Positions 9,001 through 17,595 of a stretch of DNA of 64,000 bases are shown here, piece by piece; the stretch's first letter is position 1, and each line of letters begins with the position of its first letter. The notes beneath the pieces are model-generated. The model was not told the origin of the DNA and ran no database searches. It worked only from the letters and a program-made list of their open reading frames with translations. The stretch covers positions 1-64,000 of the forward strand of contig CACXMM010000023.1 in NCBI GenBank assembly GCA_902768785.1, given 5' to 3'. A program made the translations under genes and the position numbers. Source of the DNA: an uncultured Prevotellaceae bacterium (GTDB lineage Bacteria; Bacteroidota; Bacteroidia; Bacteroidales; Bacteroidaceae).

Positions 9001-9051
9001 AAGAAATCCAGCAGTCCTGTCCCAGCGGGTTCCCGTGCCCATGACAGTTGA
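6007..9051 (+). CDS. Large polytopic membrane protein with SEDS-like (RodA/FtsW) C-terminal half
   Basis: 1014 residues. One N-terminal span (about 27-43) is followed by a soluble region of about 370 residues, then some ten membrane segments from about 412 to the end. The C-terminal half repeats, in order, landmarks of SEDS glycosyltransferases: a P...CK helix start like the PSE..K motif; GDHG before a helix (like PDLG); RRVMLYS then SGYRYSES near 839 (like RV..W...GYQ..S); Asp889 in DLSLPV (like the essential Asp of TDFIFA); and DWLPFTGRLNPGLG...VGE near 962-981 (like LPxTGxPLPxxSYGGS). SEDS proteins polymerise lipid II into glycan and work with a class B PBP; such a PBP-like protein lies three genes on. 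The SEDS call comes from motif order by eye and needs a profile or structure check. The large N-terminal extracytoplasmic domain is atypical. Confidence 0.55.
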   Translation: MNIIIRLFNRLSILSYKSPSNYIAHAVALTILCVVFLTCWWMVSAVEKKLVFIIDEVELGNRAAVTIGNNSDVCFQNVPHDYLTITPEGDGFQWEVNKIYHDSLQYFKINNENPNKHVIRKDASQQIKIELPVRRDKILKMVLTGEEVWQIWKDFKNQKDVLVKHLAAYYHVKNRDVSKEDSLSYLSQMQRHDVRSFFEYDENTLSLIILDEHTRLHDNGMVIGYMRSGHVQPTGEQAHRCKVQFFRVADYCYMERHAASGRFQINGVSYAMKPTVKLTEWGAGHVMIDFNQECTHLRFPRPITFVGSVDSLRKKSAYASQVITLKQNNNAFPAKSDLYLPAFSTAVNFDLCNIEFFHHDDSVVIRDNHYQEQVIGNPQTAFLPFSVVPAFDPMTLRSGQDRLHGRVGWINGAFFFSYLWPSLIVFTILLLLIWIPAISPVRLSRKQLSNLREKESVKHYPMYLTILLVTALGYCVCKSLIALKLSYTYPYFEKITGIIPVATAMTLLLFFSLAMTLNTSLRQYAGKGKNKNAVCWIACAVMLSAGIYLFFKVMDPMISKGIISSYFHSEVYNALPWRWLTEYGINDTHRSVVYALFVSETVILVLWLLLDLFGARVTTGYHALKDRYDHWVGSMERWLASFWKETTYLNGLKKLLNRPFLRSNFLITALISAIKTLFPTHLLLMIVLIVIGNKFGNFGTAFITLIVILGFTQALTHTSIEEGTLPRHTIFCKMLLISAAYILAAMMGDHGYMTNYLGFVMCLLCFFFLMRRPVSYGDSYQQAAKTERRWVNKMLLTLVVIIVFLPTVCSHLFSTEEVNYDRLSRRVMLYSNFDNLERSGYRYSESDAEFMVIMSHYMQDRKSHDPLSNDDHFLHASVSSGQSPVVLNDLSLPVAFFGSYGVFRASMVYFLLLFVLIWIVMQYSFSYVDTKEPTLNRPMQWRLLAMFMWVGTSLYIYLSYIDWLPFTGRLNPGLGVDAVGEALETAILLAFMAAAGFKKKSSSPVPAGSRAHDS

Positions 9052-9082
9052 GACTAACTATATTATATAATAAAATAAGAAT

Positions 9083-10738
9083 ATGAATTGGATTGATCGT
9101 TTGACTTACACATTCTCCTCATTGCATTTTGATGAGGTGTGGCACCGATGTCAACATCTGATTAGATACGAGGTAATCAACAGAAAGCGCATCGACCTGG
9201 CGGTGGTAGGAACTGCGTCCAGTGGGAAAAGCTTCCTGCTGAATGATATCCTCTCTTCCTTGAGGAACATGGGAGGGAAGTTCAGTAGTCTGAGAAGTGA
9301 TTCATTTCTCTACAAGACCATTGTGAACTATTCCCCTGATGAGTCGGGAGGACATGGACAGACTCCCATCTATGCCTGTAGGAGTACGAACTTCTACGGT
9401 ACGTATGTCAACCACGCACAAGACGGACGGAAATACGATTTTGTCTTTATGAACATCCCTGGTGAGATCTTCATGATGCCAATTAAGGAGGAGGCTTCCC
9501 GACTGCGTGCTTATATCAGCATGGAGGATGCTCTGTCGAAGATGAAGAAAAATTTTTATGTCTCTACATGGGTGGATGCTGCCAATGAGATTCGTTATAT
9601 CGTAGAGCCCGTGTCTGGTTCTTCCATCACGGATGATGTCCGTCATTCTCATGTCACCACTGACCATCAAATTCTGAAGACACGATACATGGAGTGGTCG
9701 GAAATCTTCGGTGACCTGAATAACTGCGGGTTCCATGAGTGCAAAGGATCGAAGCGGAAAATCAGCGGTACTACCCTCCTGAGGAAATTCTTCGAATACG
9801 ATACCGACTCGGTCATGATGACGTTTCAAGATATGATTAAGAATGGACTGATCAAATGCGATTTCGATAAAGAAGACTTCAAGGCAAATCAATATGATAA
9901 GTGTTTCACCTTCTTCCATTACTGTTCGCGTGCTTCCGATATCGTTCTCTGTGACAGGATTTTCACCATGAAGGAGACAACCAGCAATGATATGCCCTTC
10001 GGAGAGATAACCAAAGGAATATCATCGTTCCTGAATAATCTCGGTCATGACCGTCACGTGAATGTCTATCTGTCGTTCCGCAATGTGGATTATCTGATGT
10101 ACTCTCGGGAGAAGAACTATCAAAAACTCAACAAAGACATTCTTGGACGCATGGACAAGGAACAGAGGAGAAACATTATCTACTCCCTGTTCCACTATAT
10201 CTTGCAACATCATATCAACAAGAACGTAACTGTGAAGGGGGATGACTTCTATAGTCTGATCGGACTACCCAAGGAAGGACTCCCAGAGAACGACATCATC
10301 ACGGAGAATGTGGATCGGCTTACAGAGAACCTGGTGGATCTTTCGGGTAATCAAGGTGTGGTCTATGAGGCACCCGACTTGGAGAACCATATCACCACAA
10401 GGTTGGGTGATGAGGCACATGCCTTCAACGGACTGTTGAGAAGTTCCGACAATACGACTGAGGCTGAGGAGGAGCTGTTTAAACAGATAACACCCCATAT
10501 CTATTTCACTTGTACGCCGATCACGCAGGACTATGCTATCTTCCAGAACTATCAGGAGGGTGACCTTATTGCCACCGACTTCTGTAAGGAGGTGAATGGG
10601 AAGACCTTGTTCTTTACCAGGCAAAACTCCCATGCCTGTTTTGGTAGCTATCAACTGTGTATGGACATCCTGACACAGCATGACCTCATGGATGCCGAGA
10701 CAGGAACATTGCTCAGAAGACTCCAGAACAACTTATAG
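9083..10738 (+). CDS. P-loop GTPase-like protein, first of a tandem paralogous pair
   Basis: 551 residues, no membrane segment, so probably cytoplasmic. Walker A is GTASSGKS (43-50), preceded by a hydrophobic strand (IDLAVV). A second core motif FVFMNIPGEIF (120-130) has the hydrophobic-xxPGE form of a G3/switch II. It shares with the next gene, in the same order: NIPGE, SDIVLCDR, VYLSFRNVD, HIYFTCTPI and CFGSYQLCMDIL. The layout matches what I recall of the DO-GTPase (double-GTPase) families described by Aravind's group for bacterial conflict systems; that assignment is from memory. No clear [NT]KxD motif is seen, and LCDR is the only candidate in its place, so nucleotide specificity is open. 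It lies 31 bp after gene 3 and 31 bp before gene 5. Confidence 0.7.
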   Translation: MNWIDRLTYTFSSLHFDEVWHRCQHLIRYEVINRKRIDLAVVGTASSGKSFLLNDILSSLRNMGGKFSSLRSDSFLYKTIVNYSPDESGGHGQTPIYACRSTNFYGTYVNHAQDGRKYDFVFMNIPGEIFMMPIKEEASRLRAYISMEDALSKMKKNFYVSTWVDAANEIRYIVEPVSGSSITDDVRHSHVTTDHQILKTRYMEWSEIFGDLNNCGFHECKGSKRKISGTTLLRKFFEYDTDSVMMTFQDMIKNGLIKCDFDKEDFKANQYDKCFTFFHYCSRASDIVLCDRIFTMKETTSNDMPFGEITKGISSFLNNLGHDRHVNVYLSFRNVDYLMYSREKNYQKLNKDILGRMDKEQRRNIIYSLFHYILQHHINKNVTVKGDDFYSLIGLPKEGLPENDIITENVDRLTENLVDLSGNQGVVYEAPDLENHITTRLGDEAHAFNGLLRSSDNTTEAEEELFKQITPHIYFTCTPITQDYAIFQNYQEGDLIATDFCKEVNGKTLFFTRQNSHACFGSYQLCMDILTQHDLMDAETGTLLRRLQNNL

Positions 10739-10769
10739 TGATACCAAGTAGAGAAAGGAAACAAAGAAG

Positions 10770-12272
10770 ATGAAAGGACTGACACGATCTATCCGGATTG
10801 CCGTGATCGGTGCACGGGCAAGTGGCAAGAGCTACCTGCTGCACGACCTGATCCATGCCTTCCGCAGCATGGGATATGTGCCGGAGGAGTTGCCGCTCTC
10901 ATACCCACACAGCAGCTTCGGTGCCTTTTTCTACGATGCCTTCAATGTGGAAACGGGTGGTATGCGTGGAACGGAGAGCTATGCATGTAGACCAGAGAAC
11001 CACTATGGTGCCCTGCTCTCCCTTCCTTCCCGATGGGGTCTGAGGTTGCCGCCATCCCTGGATATCGATTTCCTGAACATCCCTGGAGAGGTGTTCGATC
11101 CCAACAGTCAGCGGTTGAAGCTCTTCCATGACTTAATCCGACTGATTACCGCGAAAGGGAAAGGACTGTTCGAACTGTCCACATGGAGCTGTCCCTCCGG
11201 TCACACCCTCCGGCTCATCGTGCCAGTGGGATTCCAATGGGATGCCATTGGGAAGGTGAAGGTAAGTAGTCGGTCACGCTACGGAAACTACATGGGATGG
11301 GAGAACCTCCATGTAGAGCTGGCCACAGGACACTATCAGGAGACGGAACGAGAACCTATCAGCGGGAAACAACTGTTACAAAGGATTACCGAATTACAAA
11401 CCGACTCCGTACTCCTTTCCCTCGAACAGGTATGGTCACACCTTACTACCATTCAGAAACTCGACCTGCAGGAATGCCGTGCTCAGCGAGTCCTTCATTA
11501 TTTCTATCCGTTGATGTATTGCCGACAGGCCACAGACCTGATCCTATGTGACCGTCTGACATCCTATGAGAATACTGGTACGCTGGCTGAGACGATGAGT
11601 GCATTCATCGAACAGAGAGATCAAAGGCCGCCACATGTCTATCTGGCTTTCCGGGAAGCCGACAAACTCCTTCGACGAGAGGGATGGCATGCCCAGCGGC
11701 AGACGCTTTCGAGATCAGAATCATCCCCTTCCTTACGCCATACGTTATACGCCCAAGTACATGAAGAAATACAAAGGTCACTAATATCATCGGATTGTCA
11801 CCCACAACTGGTGAACCTGACAGATGAAAACCGGCGACATATCCTACAATGCTTGGGTGATGGAATAGGACATGCCTTCTGGCTCTTGCTGCTCACTGCC
11901 GAGGACGATAGTCTGATGGGCAAGCTCAGACGGAAGATCATGCACAAAAAGAGTATCTTCGAACTGTCAAATGCTCCTGAGAGCATACTGCCACCTCATG
12001 TCTATTTCACGGCAACACCCATCGACGAGGCCATGCATATCTATGTCAATGACCCGAATGATGTCACCCGTTTCTATTGTGATGAAGAAAACCATCTTCG
12101 GTCGTTCACTCGTGAGCTTTGCGATAATCGGGTACGTCACCTGTGCTTCGGTTCCTATCAGCTGCTTACTGACATACTCCTGCAACACGGCATCAGCCCC
12201 AAAGGGATGAGCTGCGCAGCTAACGACTCCAGTCTATCCAGAATCATTGACGAAAGCAATCATACAATATGA
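10770..12272 (+). CDS. P-loop GTPase-like protein, second of a tandem paralogous pair
   Basis: 500 residues, soluble. Walker A GARASGKS (14-21) sits almost at the N-terminus, so it lacks the roughly 30-residue lead of its neighbour. FLNIPGEVFD (101-110) is the switch II-like motif. TDLILCDR, HVYLAFREAD, HVYFTATPID and CFGSYQLLTDIL match the neighbour in order and spacing, so the two genes arose by duplication and then diverged strongly. They could form a heterodimer with one regulatory and one active site, as in several paired P-loop systems; this is inference. Its stop codon overlaps the next ATG (ATGA), so translation is probably coupled. Confidence 0.7.
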   Translation: MKGLTRSIRIAVIGARASGKSYLLHDLIHAFRSMGYVPEELPLSYPHSSFGAFFYDAFNVETGGMRGTESYACRPENHYGALLSLPSRWGLRLPPSLDIDFLNIPGEVFDPNSQRLKLFHDLIRLITAKGKGLFELSTWSCPSGHTLRLIVPVGFQWDAIGKVKVSSRSRYGNYMGWENLHVELATGHYQETEREPISGKQLLQRITELQTDSVLLSLEQVWSHLTTIQKLDLQECRAQRVLHYFYPLMYCRQATDLILCDRLTSYENTGTLAETMSAFIEQRDQRPPHVYLAFREADKLLRREGWHAQRQTLSRSESSPSLRHTLYAQVHEEIQRSLISSDCHPQLVNLTDENRRHILQCLGDGIGHAFWLLLLTAEDDSLMGKLRRKIMHKKSIFELSNAPESILPPHVYFTATPIDEAMHIYVNDPNDVTRFYCDEENHLRSFTRELCDNRVRHLCFGSYQLLTDILLQHGISPKGMSCAANDSSLSRIIDESNHTI

Positions 12273-14794
12273 GAAAGATCATTCATATAGCACAATTCGC
12301 CTCAGGGTCGCGAACCGATAATATCGGCGATACCACCTTGTTTTATTCGGCGGGATTCAGTAAGCATGCTAATGATGTAAGCGGACTGTTCCTCGACAAC
12401 CCCCCTGTGCTCTCGCCACGTTATGCGAGTCTGATCTGGCGCTACTATGCGGATGTAGATCAGTATATAGCCATTCATGTACAAGGATCGCATGTGGTGA
12501 ACAGTGCCATGGGAAGGAGCTACCCTTTCCGAGCAGGCTATGAGGTGAGCCGTGACGACATGAACGCCATCGACTACCAGCTATCCTCACTGTTCCGTCA
12601 TCTACCACGGATCCATTCACTACCTTCCGGAAGAGTGAAGGCCGAGACGGAGATCACCATTCAGCCACAGGTAGCCGACAGACAGACATTAAACCTGGCT
12701 GCAAATATCCTCCATGCTATCACATCACAGAAAAGGCTGTTTGTCTCTTTGGAAGTATCAGACGATGACTTCCGTAACGATGGTGTGTGGGATTCAGTAG
12801 AGTTAGGTATTCTCTTGTCAGCTATCGAGAGTATGCCCTTATCCCTCCGACGATATATGACCTTCGGGTTCTGTGTAGATGAGCATCATGCCATCCTGCT
12901 TGAAGATCTCCCCGTCGTTGTTTATGTAAAAGGAAGTAAGATGACAGTGCCCGCAGGAGCCATACAGCTCTCTTGGCAAGAGGCTGTAAAAGAATCGTTA
13001 CCTTTGAATGAGGATATCCAAAAGATGGTACAGGATATTCATCTGCCTGGAGCCCAAGAACCAATCCTTCCAATGAAGAGATTGTTCCAATCATTTGCAA
13101 TCTATAATAAGGATCCCAAGCAACTGCATGGTGACGACTGGCCACTCTGGCTATCCTTGGGACATCATCTTGAGGAGTTGAAGACCAACGACTGGAAAAC
13201 CTATGGCTTTTACCTCCAACAGATGGATGAGACCACGCAGACTGCTTATGCGGAACAGATGAAAAAATCTTCATTATCATGGCCGGTAGAACATTTGGAC
13301 AACACATTGTTCACCACCATGAATTATCATTCCGACGAGTTCCTTGTCCTGCAAAAGAAGACATTGAAAGACTATCTTTGGGAGAACCGTTTCGCCTTTC
13401 TGTTTACCGAGGGGGTAACTGAAGAACTGAAGAATGAGCTGAATGCCAGCTTCCTGCAACGTCTGTCATTGAATGACAAACAGTCAGTGGAGAGATGGTA
13501 TGATATCTTCCATGCACAGAACGCCCTCGATGATGAGAGGACGCTACACACTTTCGGACAGCTATTGGGACAATATGGTGGTACAGCTCTGTCTTCTTTG
13601 GACGAGATCGTAAATTACATGAAACGATATCCGTTCATTCCCGCCACAGCTTTTCACAGACCAGCACAGCTGTACCTGCCATCGGATCTGCCGTCACTCT
13701 CCCCCACCCATCAGTCATTGATCAACGGTTGGGTGAAAGCGGCTACAAGTAATATTCACTTCTCCTCTATAGATGAGATTGTCTCCGTGATCAGACAAGT
13801 AAGTGAATCCCCACGACATGATCAGTCTCTGGAAGAGTTGGCCTTGCAAGACATCGACCCTTCCTCATTAGGAACACTCTTACGGAAAGGAAAGGCAGAA
13901 GAGGTGCTGGACCATTGTGAAACCATCCTTGACAGTTGTTGTCAACTGCCTGAATCATGGCAGCACTTCGTAACCGGCAGGGTGATTCCTCTTGTCAGTG
14001 ATACCTTATTTAATCATGAGGGAGTATTCAAAAGGGAAAAGCTGTTAACTGTAACCCAGTGGCCTTCCCTCTCCACACTCATGAAGAGTTATCCCCATCT
14101 GCAAGTTTTGATACAAAACCGGATGGAGGAACTCTACGACAGTGTGTCATGCCAGAAACTTTCTGAACAGATCATCGACACCTTTGTCACCAAGGCCAGT
14201 CTGAAACAGGGAAAGAATCCATCCCAACAACCGAAGCCTGTAGGCTACAAGCATCATGCCGAAGAGGCATATCCGATAATCCAACATTATATAGCAACCC
14301 TTAAAAAACAAGATACGAAAATGGCAAAAGACGTAGAAAAGCTCTTCAAGGACCTGAAGAATATCAGTAAGTCACAAAACAAGTCACGACGCTCCTCCCT
14401 GTTCCTTTTTCTGGGACTGATCCTCGGCGTCCTGCTCACCATAGGCGGATGGATAGGCTTTCAGCACTTCTTTCCTAAAAAGGCCACTCCTCAGGATACT
14501 ACCATCGAATGTAGGGCGTTAGCCGTCAAGCCTATAGAGAAAGGGAAGACGATTAAAGAGGATTTCGATACGCTGAGGATCTCAACAGAGAGACCTCTCT
14601 TGGCCAGTGTATGCGAGCAGCGTTATATCATTCATGAAATCCTCATCGGTGACACGCTTCGGATAGAGATACCTAATAAAGAACTGCTCGACAGCGACTC
14701 ATTACAGCTGACCACCCTCGACAGCAAATATTATTTCCGTTTGGTGAGATATATCCAGAGTAAGCTGCCTGAGCATGTTAAAATAGCCTATTGA
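12269..14794 (+). CDS. GAP1-like (GTPase-associated) protein with C-terminal membrane anchor
   Basis: 841 residues. About 700 cytoplasmic residues are followed by one membrane span (about 709-731) and a C-terminal extracytoplasmic domain of about 105 residues. The N-terminal 250 residues (MRKIIHIAQFASG, GRSYPFRAGYEVSRDD) recall the GAP1-N domains that accompany double-GTPase proteins; this is recalled similarity, not a search. The middle is helical and repeat-like with no motif I know. The C-terminal piece (AVKPIEKGKTIKEDFDTLRI, then GDTLRIEI) looks like a SAF/antifreeze-type beta-clip fold, which in other proteins handles sugars or peptidoglycan-related ligands. It could connect the soluble GTPase pair to the periplasm. 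It overlaps its upstream neighbour by 4 bp and ends just before the PBP-like gene. Confidence 0.6.
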   Translation: MRKIIHIAQFASGSRTDNIGDTTLFYSAGFSKHANDVSGLFLDNPPVLSPRYASLIWRYYADVDQYIAIHVQGSHVVNSAMGRSYPFRAGYEVSRDDMNAIDYQLSSLFRHLPRIHSLPSGRVKAETEITIQPQVADRQTLNLAANILHAITSQKRLFVSLEVSDDDFRNDGVWDSVELGILLSAIESMPLSLRRYMTFGFCVDEHHAILLEDLPVVVYVKGSKMTVPAGAIQLSWQEAVKESLPLNEDIQKMVQDIHLPGAQEPILPMKRLFQSFAIYNKDPKQLHGDDWPLWLSLGHHLEELKTNDWKTYGFYLQQMDETTQTAYAEQMKKSSLSWPVEHLDNTLFTTMNYHSDEFLVLQKKTLKDYLWENRFAFLFTEGVTEELKNELNASFLQRLSLNDKQSVERWYDIFHAQNALDDERTLHTFGQLLGQYGGTALSSLDEIVNYMKRYPFIPATAFHRPAQLYLPSDLPSLSPTHQSLINGWVKAATSNIHFSSIDEIVSVIRQVSESPRHDQSLEELALQDIDPSSLGTLLRKGKAEEVLDHCETILDSCCQLPESWQHFVTGRVIPLVSDTLFNHEGVFKREKLLTVTQWPSLSTLMKSYPHLQVLIQNRMEELYDSVSCQKLSEQIIDTFVTKASLKQGKNPSQQPKPVGYKHHAEEAYPIIQHYIATLKKQDTKMAKDVEKLFKDLKNISKSQNKSRRSSLFLFLGLILGVLLTIGGWIGFQHFFPKKATPQDTTIECRALAVKPIEKGKTIKEDFDTLRISTERPLLASVCEQRYIIHEILIGDTLRIEIPNKELLDSDSLQLTTLDSKYYFRLVRYIQSKLPEHVKIAY

Positions 14795-14802
14795 CAAATA
14801 AC

Positions 14803-17550
14803 ATGGCAGAACCCCGAATAGATAACCATAAACGCATCAGTCAGGACAAACAGATTCGTTTGCGTTCCTTCCTCGTGGCAGGCATCCCGTGTCTGCTGCT
14901 ACTCCTTACGATAGGTCTGTCGTTTTTCAAGGGTTGTACTGACTTAGGCAAGGTGAGTAAAGAGAACATCTATGATCCTACAAGGAATGTGGCTGATGAC
15001 GAGGGCTTTGTTGGGAAATCAAACAAACTGTTGCATACTTTGTTATGTAGGATTGATACTACCGTGGAGGCTACCTGCCTGGACAGTCTGAACAAGCGAT
15101 ATCCCGCCCTTGAGTTCGCTCTTCCCTATGGGGAGGAGCATAAGGAGTATATCGAAGCCTCCGACCTCCGCTTGGTGGCCATCCATCCGGAGTATATCGA
15201 GGAGGAGTCATTGCGACGCTTTTATTACAATAGCAGACTTCCCCAGTTACTGCAACAGCAAGATGAGCAGAAGGGTGAGACCTTCTTCCGCTTCGCATGT
15301 AAGGGTGTGAAGGGGAAGAAACGGGGCACTCGTCCCTTAGAAATTCTCTCCATAGAAGTCATCCCCACCATGTTCAAGGTTGCCCTGAGCAAGAATCCTT
15401 GGACGGGTACAATCTTCGGAGCGGAGAACTGTCTGTTCTCCCCTCGCCATGCTGTGTACCTGTCATATGGTAATTCGGTGTTACCATTGCGTGATGAGAA
15501 ACGGCTCAACAGGGAGAATCCGGTCTTCTTCCATGCTATCATGAGTAATGGAAAGCTCTTAATGGAGCAACAAGAGATCGACTACTACCATTATTATCAG
15601 CAGGTGTTCCAGTCGGATGCCCTCCATTCGGTGAACATTGGACTCCGGCAGGTCCCTGGAGAGAAAGATCAGGCTGTGTTCCGCTTATGTTATGCCCATG
15701 ACAGTCTGCTTATCTCCCACAATATGAAGATCACCGTGGTGGGTGATGGTCGTTCGAAGACCTTCGAGAAGCCTGTCCTTGGCTCCGACCGTCCGACGGT
15801 CGTTCCCTTCCAGGACGGGATGAAACTGCTTGTGTATGATCAGCAGTCACGTAAATTAGGTGAGTTCATCCTGCAACGGCATGACCCATCGAATGTCCTT
15901 TCCTGTCTTGTGCAATCGAGCACGGGAACCAGTCGTTTCACTATAGCAGAGAGTCAGACGGATCTGTTCACCCAGCAGATGCTGCGTGGACTATCCCGTC
16001 ATCTGTCCAACAGGGATAACATTCAGGAGGTACGACTCTCCCTCGATCCCTTACTGTCGAGAGAACTGGAGAAAGATGTCAGGAGCTACCTGCACCAAGT
16101 AATCAGCAACATCGACAAACAGAAACCCGCCAACCAGCGGAAAGAGCAATATGATATGTCGATTACCGTGATGGACATGGCCACTGGTGAGGTACTGGCC
16201 TCGCCATTCTATACCACCTTGTTCGACCATGATGACTTTCCCGACATCTTGCGGATGACCACACGTAACAGTGCTCTCTCACGCCGCTCCATCGGTTCGG
16301 TATTCAAGCCCATGACGGCTTTGGCCGCCGTACAGACAACACCTTCCCTGCTCGACATGGATACACAAAGTCCTCATCGTTATGCAGCACCTGTCGATTG
16401 GAACGAGCGAACGCCCAAGGTGAAATTCTTCGAGAGGAACACCTATGCCTGGGCAAAGAAGTCTGCTTCCCACTGGAACGGTTGTGACTTTACTACATTC
16501 CTGTCGCGTTCTGATGATGTCTATCCTGTGGCTCTCACTGCGTTGGCAATGACCAATGAGGCCATAGACGGGAAGACAGTGACAAGACTACCCCTCACGG
16601 GTGGAAAAAATCTCTTTGAGACGGGAAAGAACGACATGCTGAAGTTCAAGTCAGCTGACGACACCCATCATACTGATGTCCGTGACAACTATTTCACTGA
16701 CTGGCTGTCGTATTTGTATAACACCAGTTACGAGAAGGATGATGTGGCAGACCTTTATCTCTTCGACCGTCTGTTGAAGGGAACGAACCTCGATACCGAT
16801 CAGCGTTCCTTCGGACTGGAAGAAGTGTCTCCCGAACTAACCAGTCTGCGCATGGATCGTTTCTATGAGGGTGATGATTTCAAGAGTCGTCTTGTACCTT
16901 GGGTATTAGGACAAGGTGATAACCTCTGGAACTGTATCAAGGTAGCCGAAGCATGGTGCCGGATGATTGGTAAGCATGATGTCAAAGCATCGTTTATCCG
17001 TCATCTTCCCACCGACACGATACCTTCACTGATCAGAGAAGGGGCGATGTATCCCAGTAGTACATTAGGACCTCGCAGCATACAAGGCATCAACCAAACA
17101 TGGAACACCTTCCTCGATAAGCTGCATCAGGCACAGTCTGTAGGTACGCTGCTGTCACCGATGCACCGTCAGGTAGTCAGTATGAACCAGGATACCCACA
17201 GTCATCTGATGCTGTTCTCCAAGACGGGTACTCCCGATGCCTATCTTCGTTATGAATTCCCGCTGCTGGGAGGAAACAACCGCTTCGTTGATGTAGGTAT
17301 GTACTCTTTCGCATTGGTCGAAGAACAACAATATACCCAGAACATCATCCCATGCCGACAGGGAAAGGGAATCGTGTGTGTGGTACGTGTCACCCGATCC
17401 TATGAGTGTGACCGATGCCGCAATGGTCGGCAGTGTCATGCCTGCGAGGCCTTCTGGGGACTGAAATCCGAACATGCCCGTGATTTCTTCGCAGCACCAG
17501 GAACCCAGCGTCTCAGGAAACTCTATGAGATGACCAAGAGGTATTATTAA
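14803..17550 (+). CDS. Penicillin-binding-protein-like transpeptidase, membrane anchored
   Basis: 915 residues from the ATG at 14803; an in-frame TTG at 14791 overlaps the previous stop codon and would add four residues. One N-terminal membrane span (about 22-42) precedes about 400 residues of pedestal-like sequence and a transpeptidase-like domain. SVFK (499-502) fits the SxxK nucleophile motif inside GSVFKPMTA. SDD (570-572) stands where SxN is expected. KTGT (807-810) fits the third motif. PBPs cross-link peptidoglycan in the periplasm. The SxN motif is degenerate, and four cysteines (869, 872, 878, 881; C-x2-C-x5-C-x2-C) after the KTGT strand look like a zinc knuckle, odd for an exported domain. 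With the SEDS-like gene upstream it forms a candidate synthase pair. Confidence 0.75.
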   Translation: MAEPRIDNHKRISQDKQIRLRSFLVAGIPCLLLLLTIGLSFFKGCTDLGKVSKENIYDPTRNVADDEGFVGKSNKLLHTLLCRIDTTVEATCLDSLNKRYPALEFALPYGEEHKEYIEASDLRLVAIHPEYIEEESLRRFYYNSRLPQLLQQQDEQKGETFFRFACKGVKGKKRGTRPLEILSIEVIPTMFKVALSKNPWTGTIFGAENCLFSPRHAVYLSYGNSVLPLRDEKRLNRENPVFFHAIMSNGKLLMEQQEIDYYHYYQQVFQSDALHSVNIGLRQVPGEKDQAVFRLCYAHDSLLISHNMKITVVGDGRSKTFEKPVLGSDRPTVVPFQDGMKLLVYDQQSRKLGEFILQRHDPSNVLSCLVQSSTGTSRFTIAESQTDLFTQQMLRGLSRHLSNRDNIQEVRLSLDPLLSRELEKDVRSYLHQVISNIDKQKPANQRKEQYDMSITVMDMATGEVLASPFYTTLFDHDDFPDILRMTTRNSALSRRSIGSVFKPMTALAAVQTTPSLLDMDTQSPHRYAAPVDWNERTPKVKFFERNTYAWAKKSASHWNGCDFTTFLSRSDDVYPVALTALAMTNEAIDGKTVTRLPLTGGKNLFETGKNDMLKFKSADDTHHTDVRDNYFTDWLSYLYNTSYEKDDVADLYLFDRLLKGTNLDTDQRSFGLEEVSPELTSLRMDRFYEGDDFKSRLVPWVLGQGDNLWNCIKVAEAWCRMIGKHDVKASFIRHLPTDTIPSLIREGAMYPSSTLGPRSIQGINQTWNTFLDKLHQAQSVGTLLSPMHRQVVSMNQDTHSHLMLFSKTGTPDAYLRYEFPLLGGNNRFVDVGMYSFALVEEQQYTQNIIPCRQGKGIVCVVRVTRSYECDRCRNGRQCHACEAFWGLKSEHARDFFAAPGTQRLRKLYEMTKRYY

Positions 17551-17595
17551 GCGCAGGAGGAGGGATGAGGAAACTTGAGAAAGATAAATAGAATG
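17531..17595 (+). promoter_or_regulatory. Strong SD and 8-codon mini-ORF before the lysozyme gene
   Basis: AGGAGGAGGG lies just before an ATG at 17565 that opens an eight-codon frame (MRKLEKDK) ending with TAG at 17589-17591. The lysozyme ATG follows one base later, at 17593. Such an SD is rare in this window. The mini-ORF may reload ribosomes onto the lysozyme start by coupling. The TTG at 17575 is an alternative in-frame start. Confidence 0.4.
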
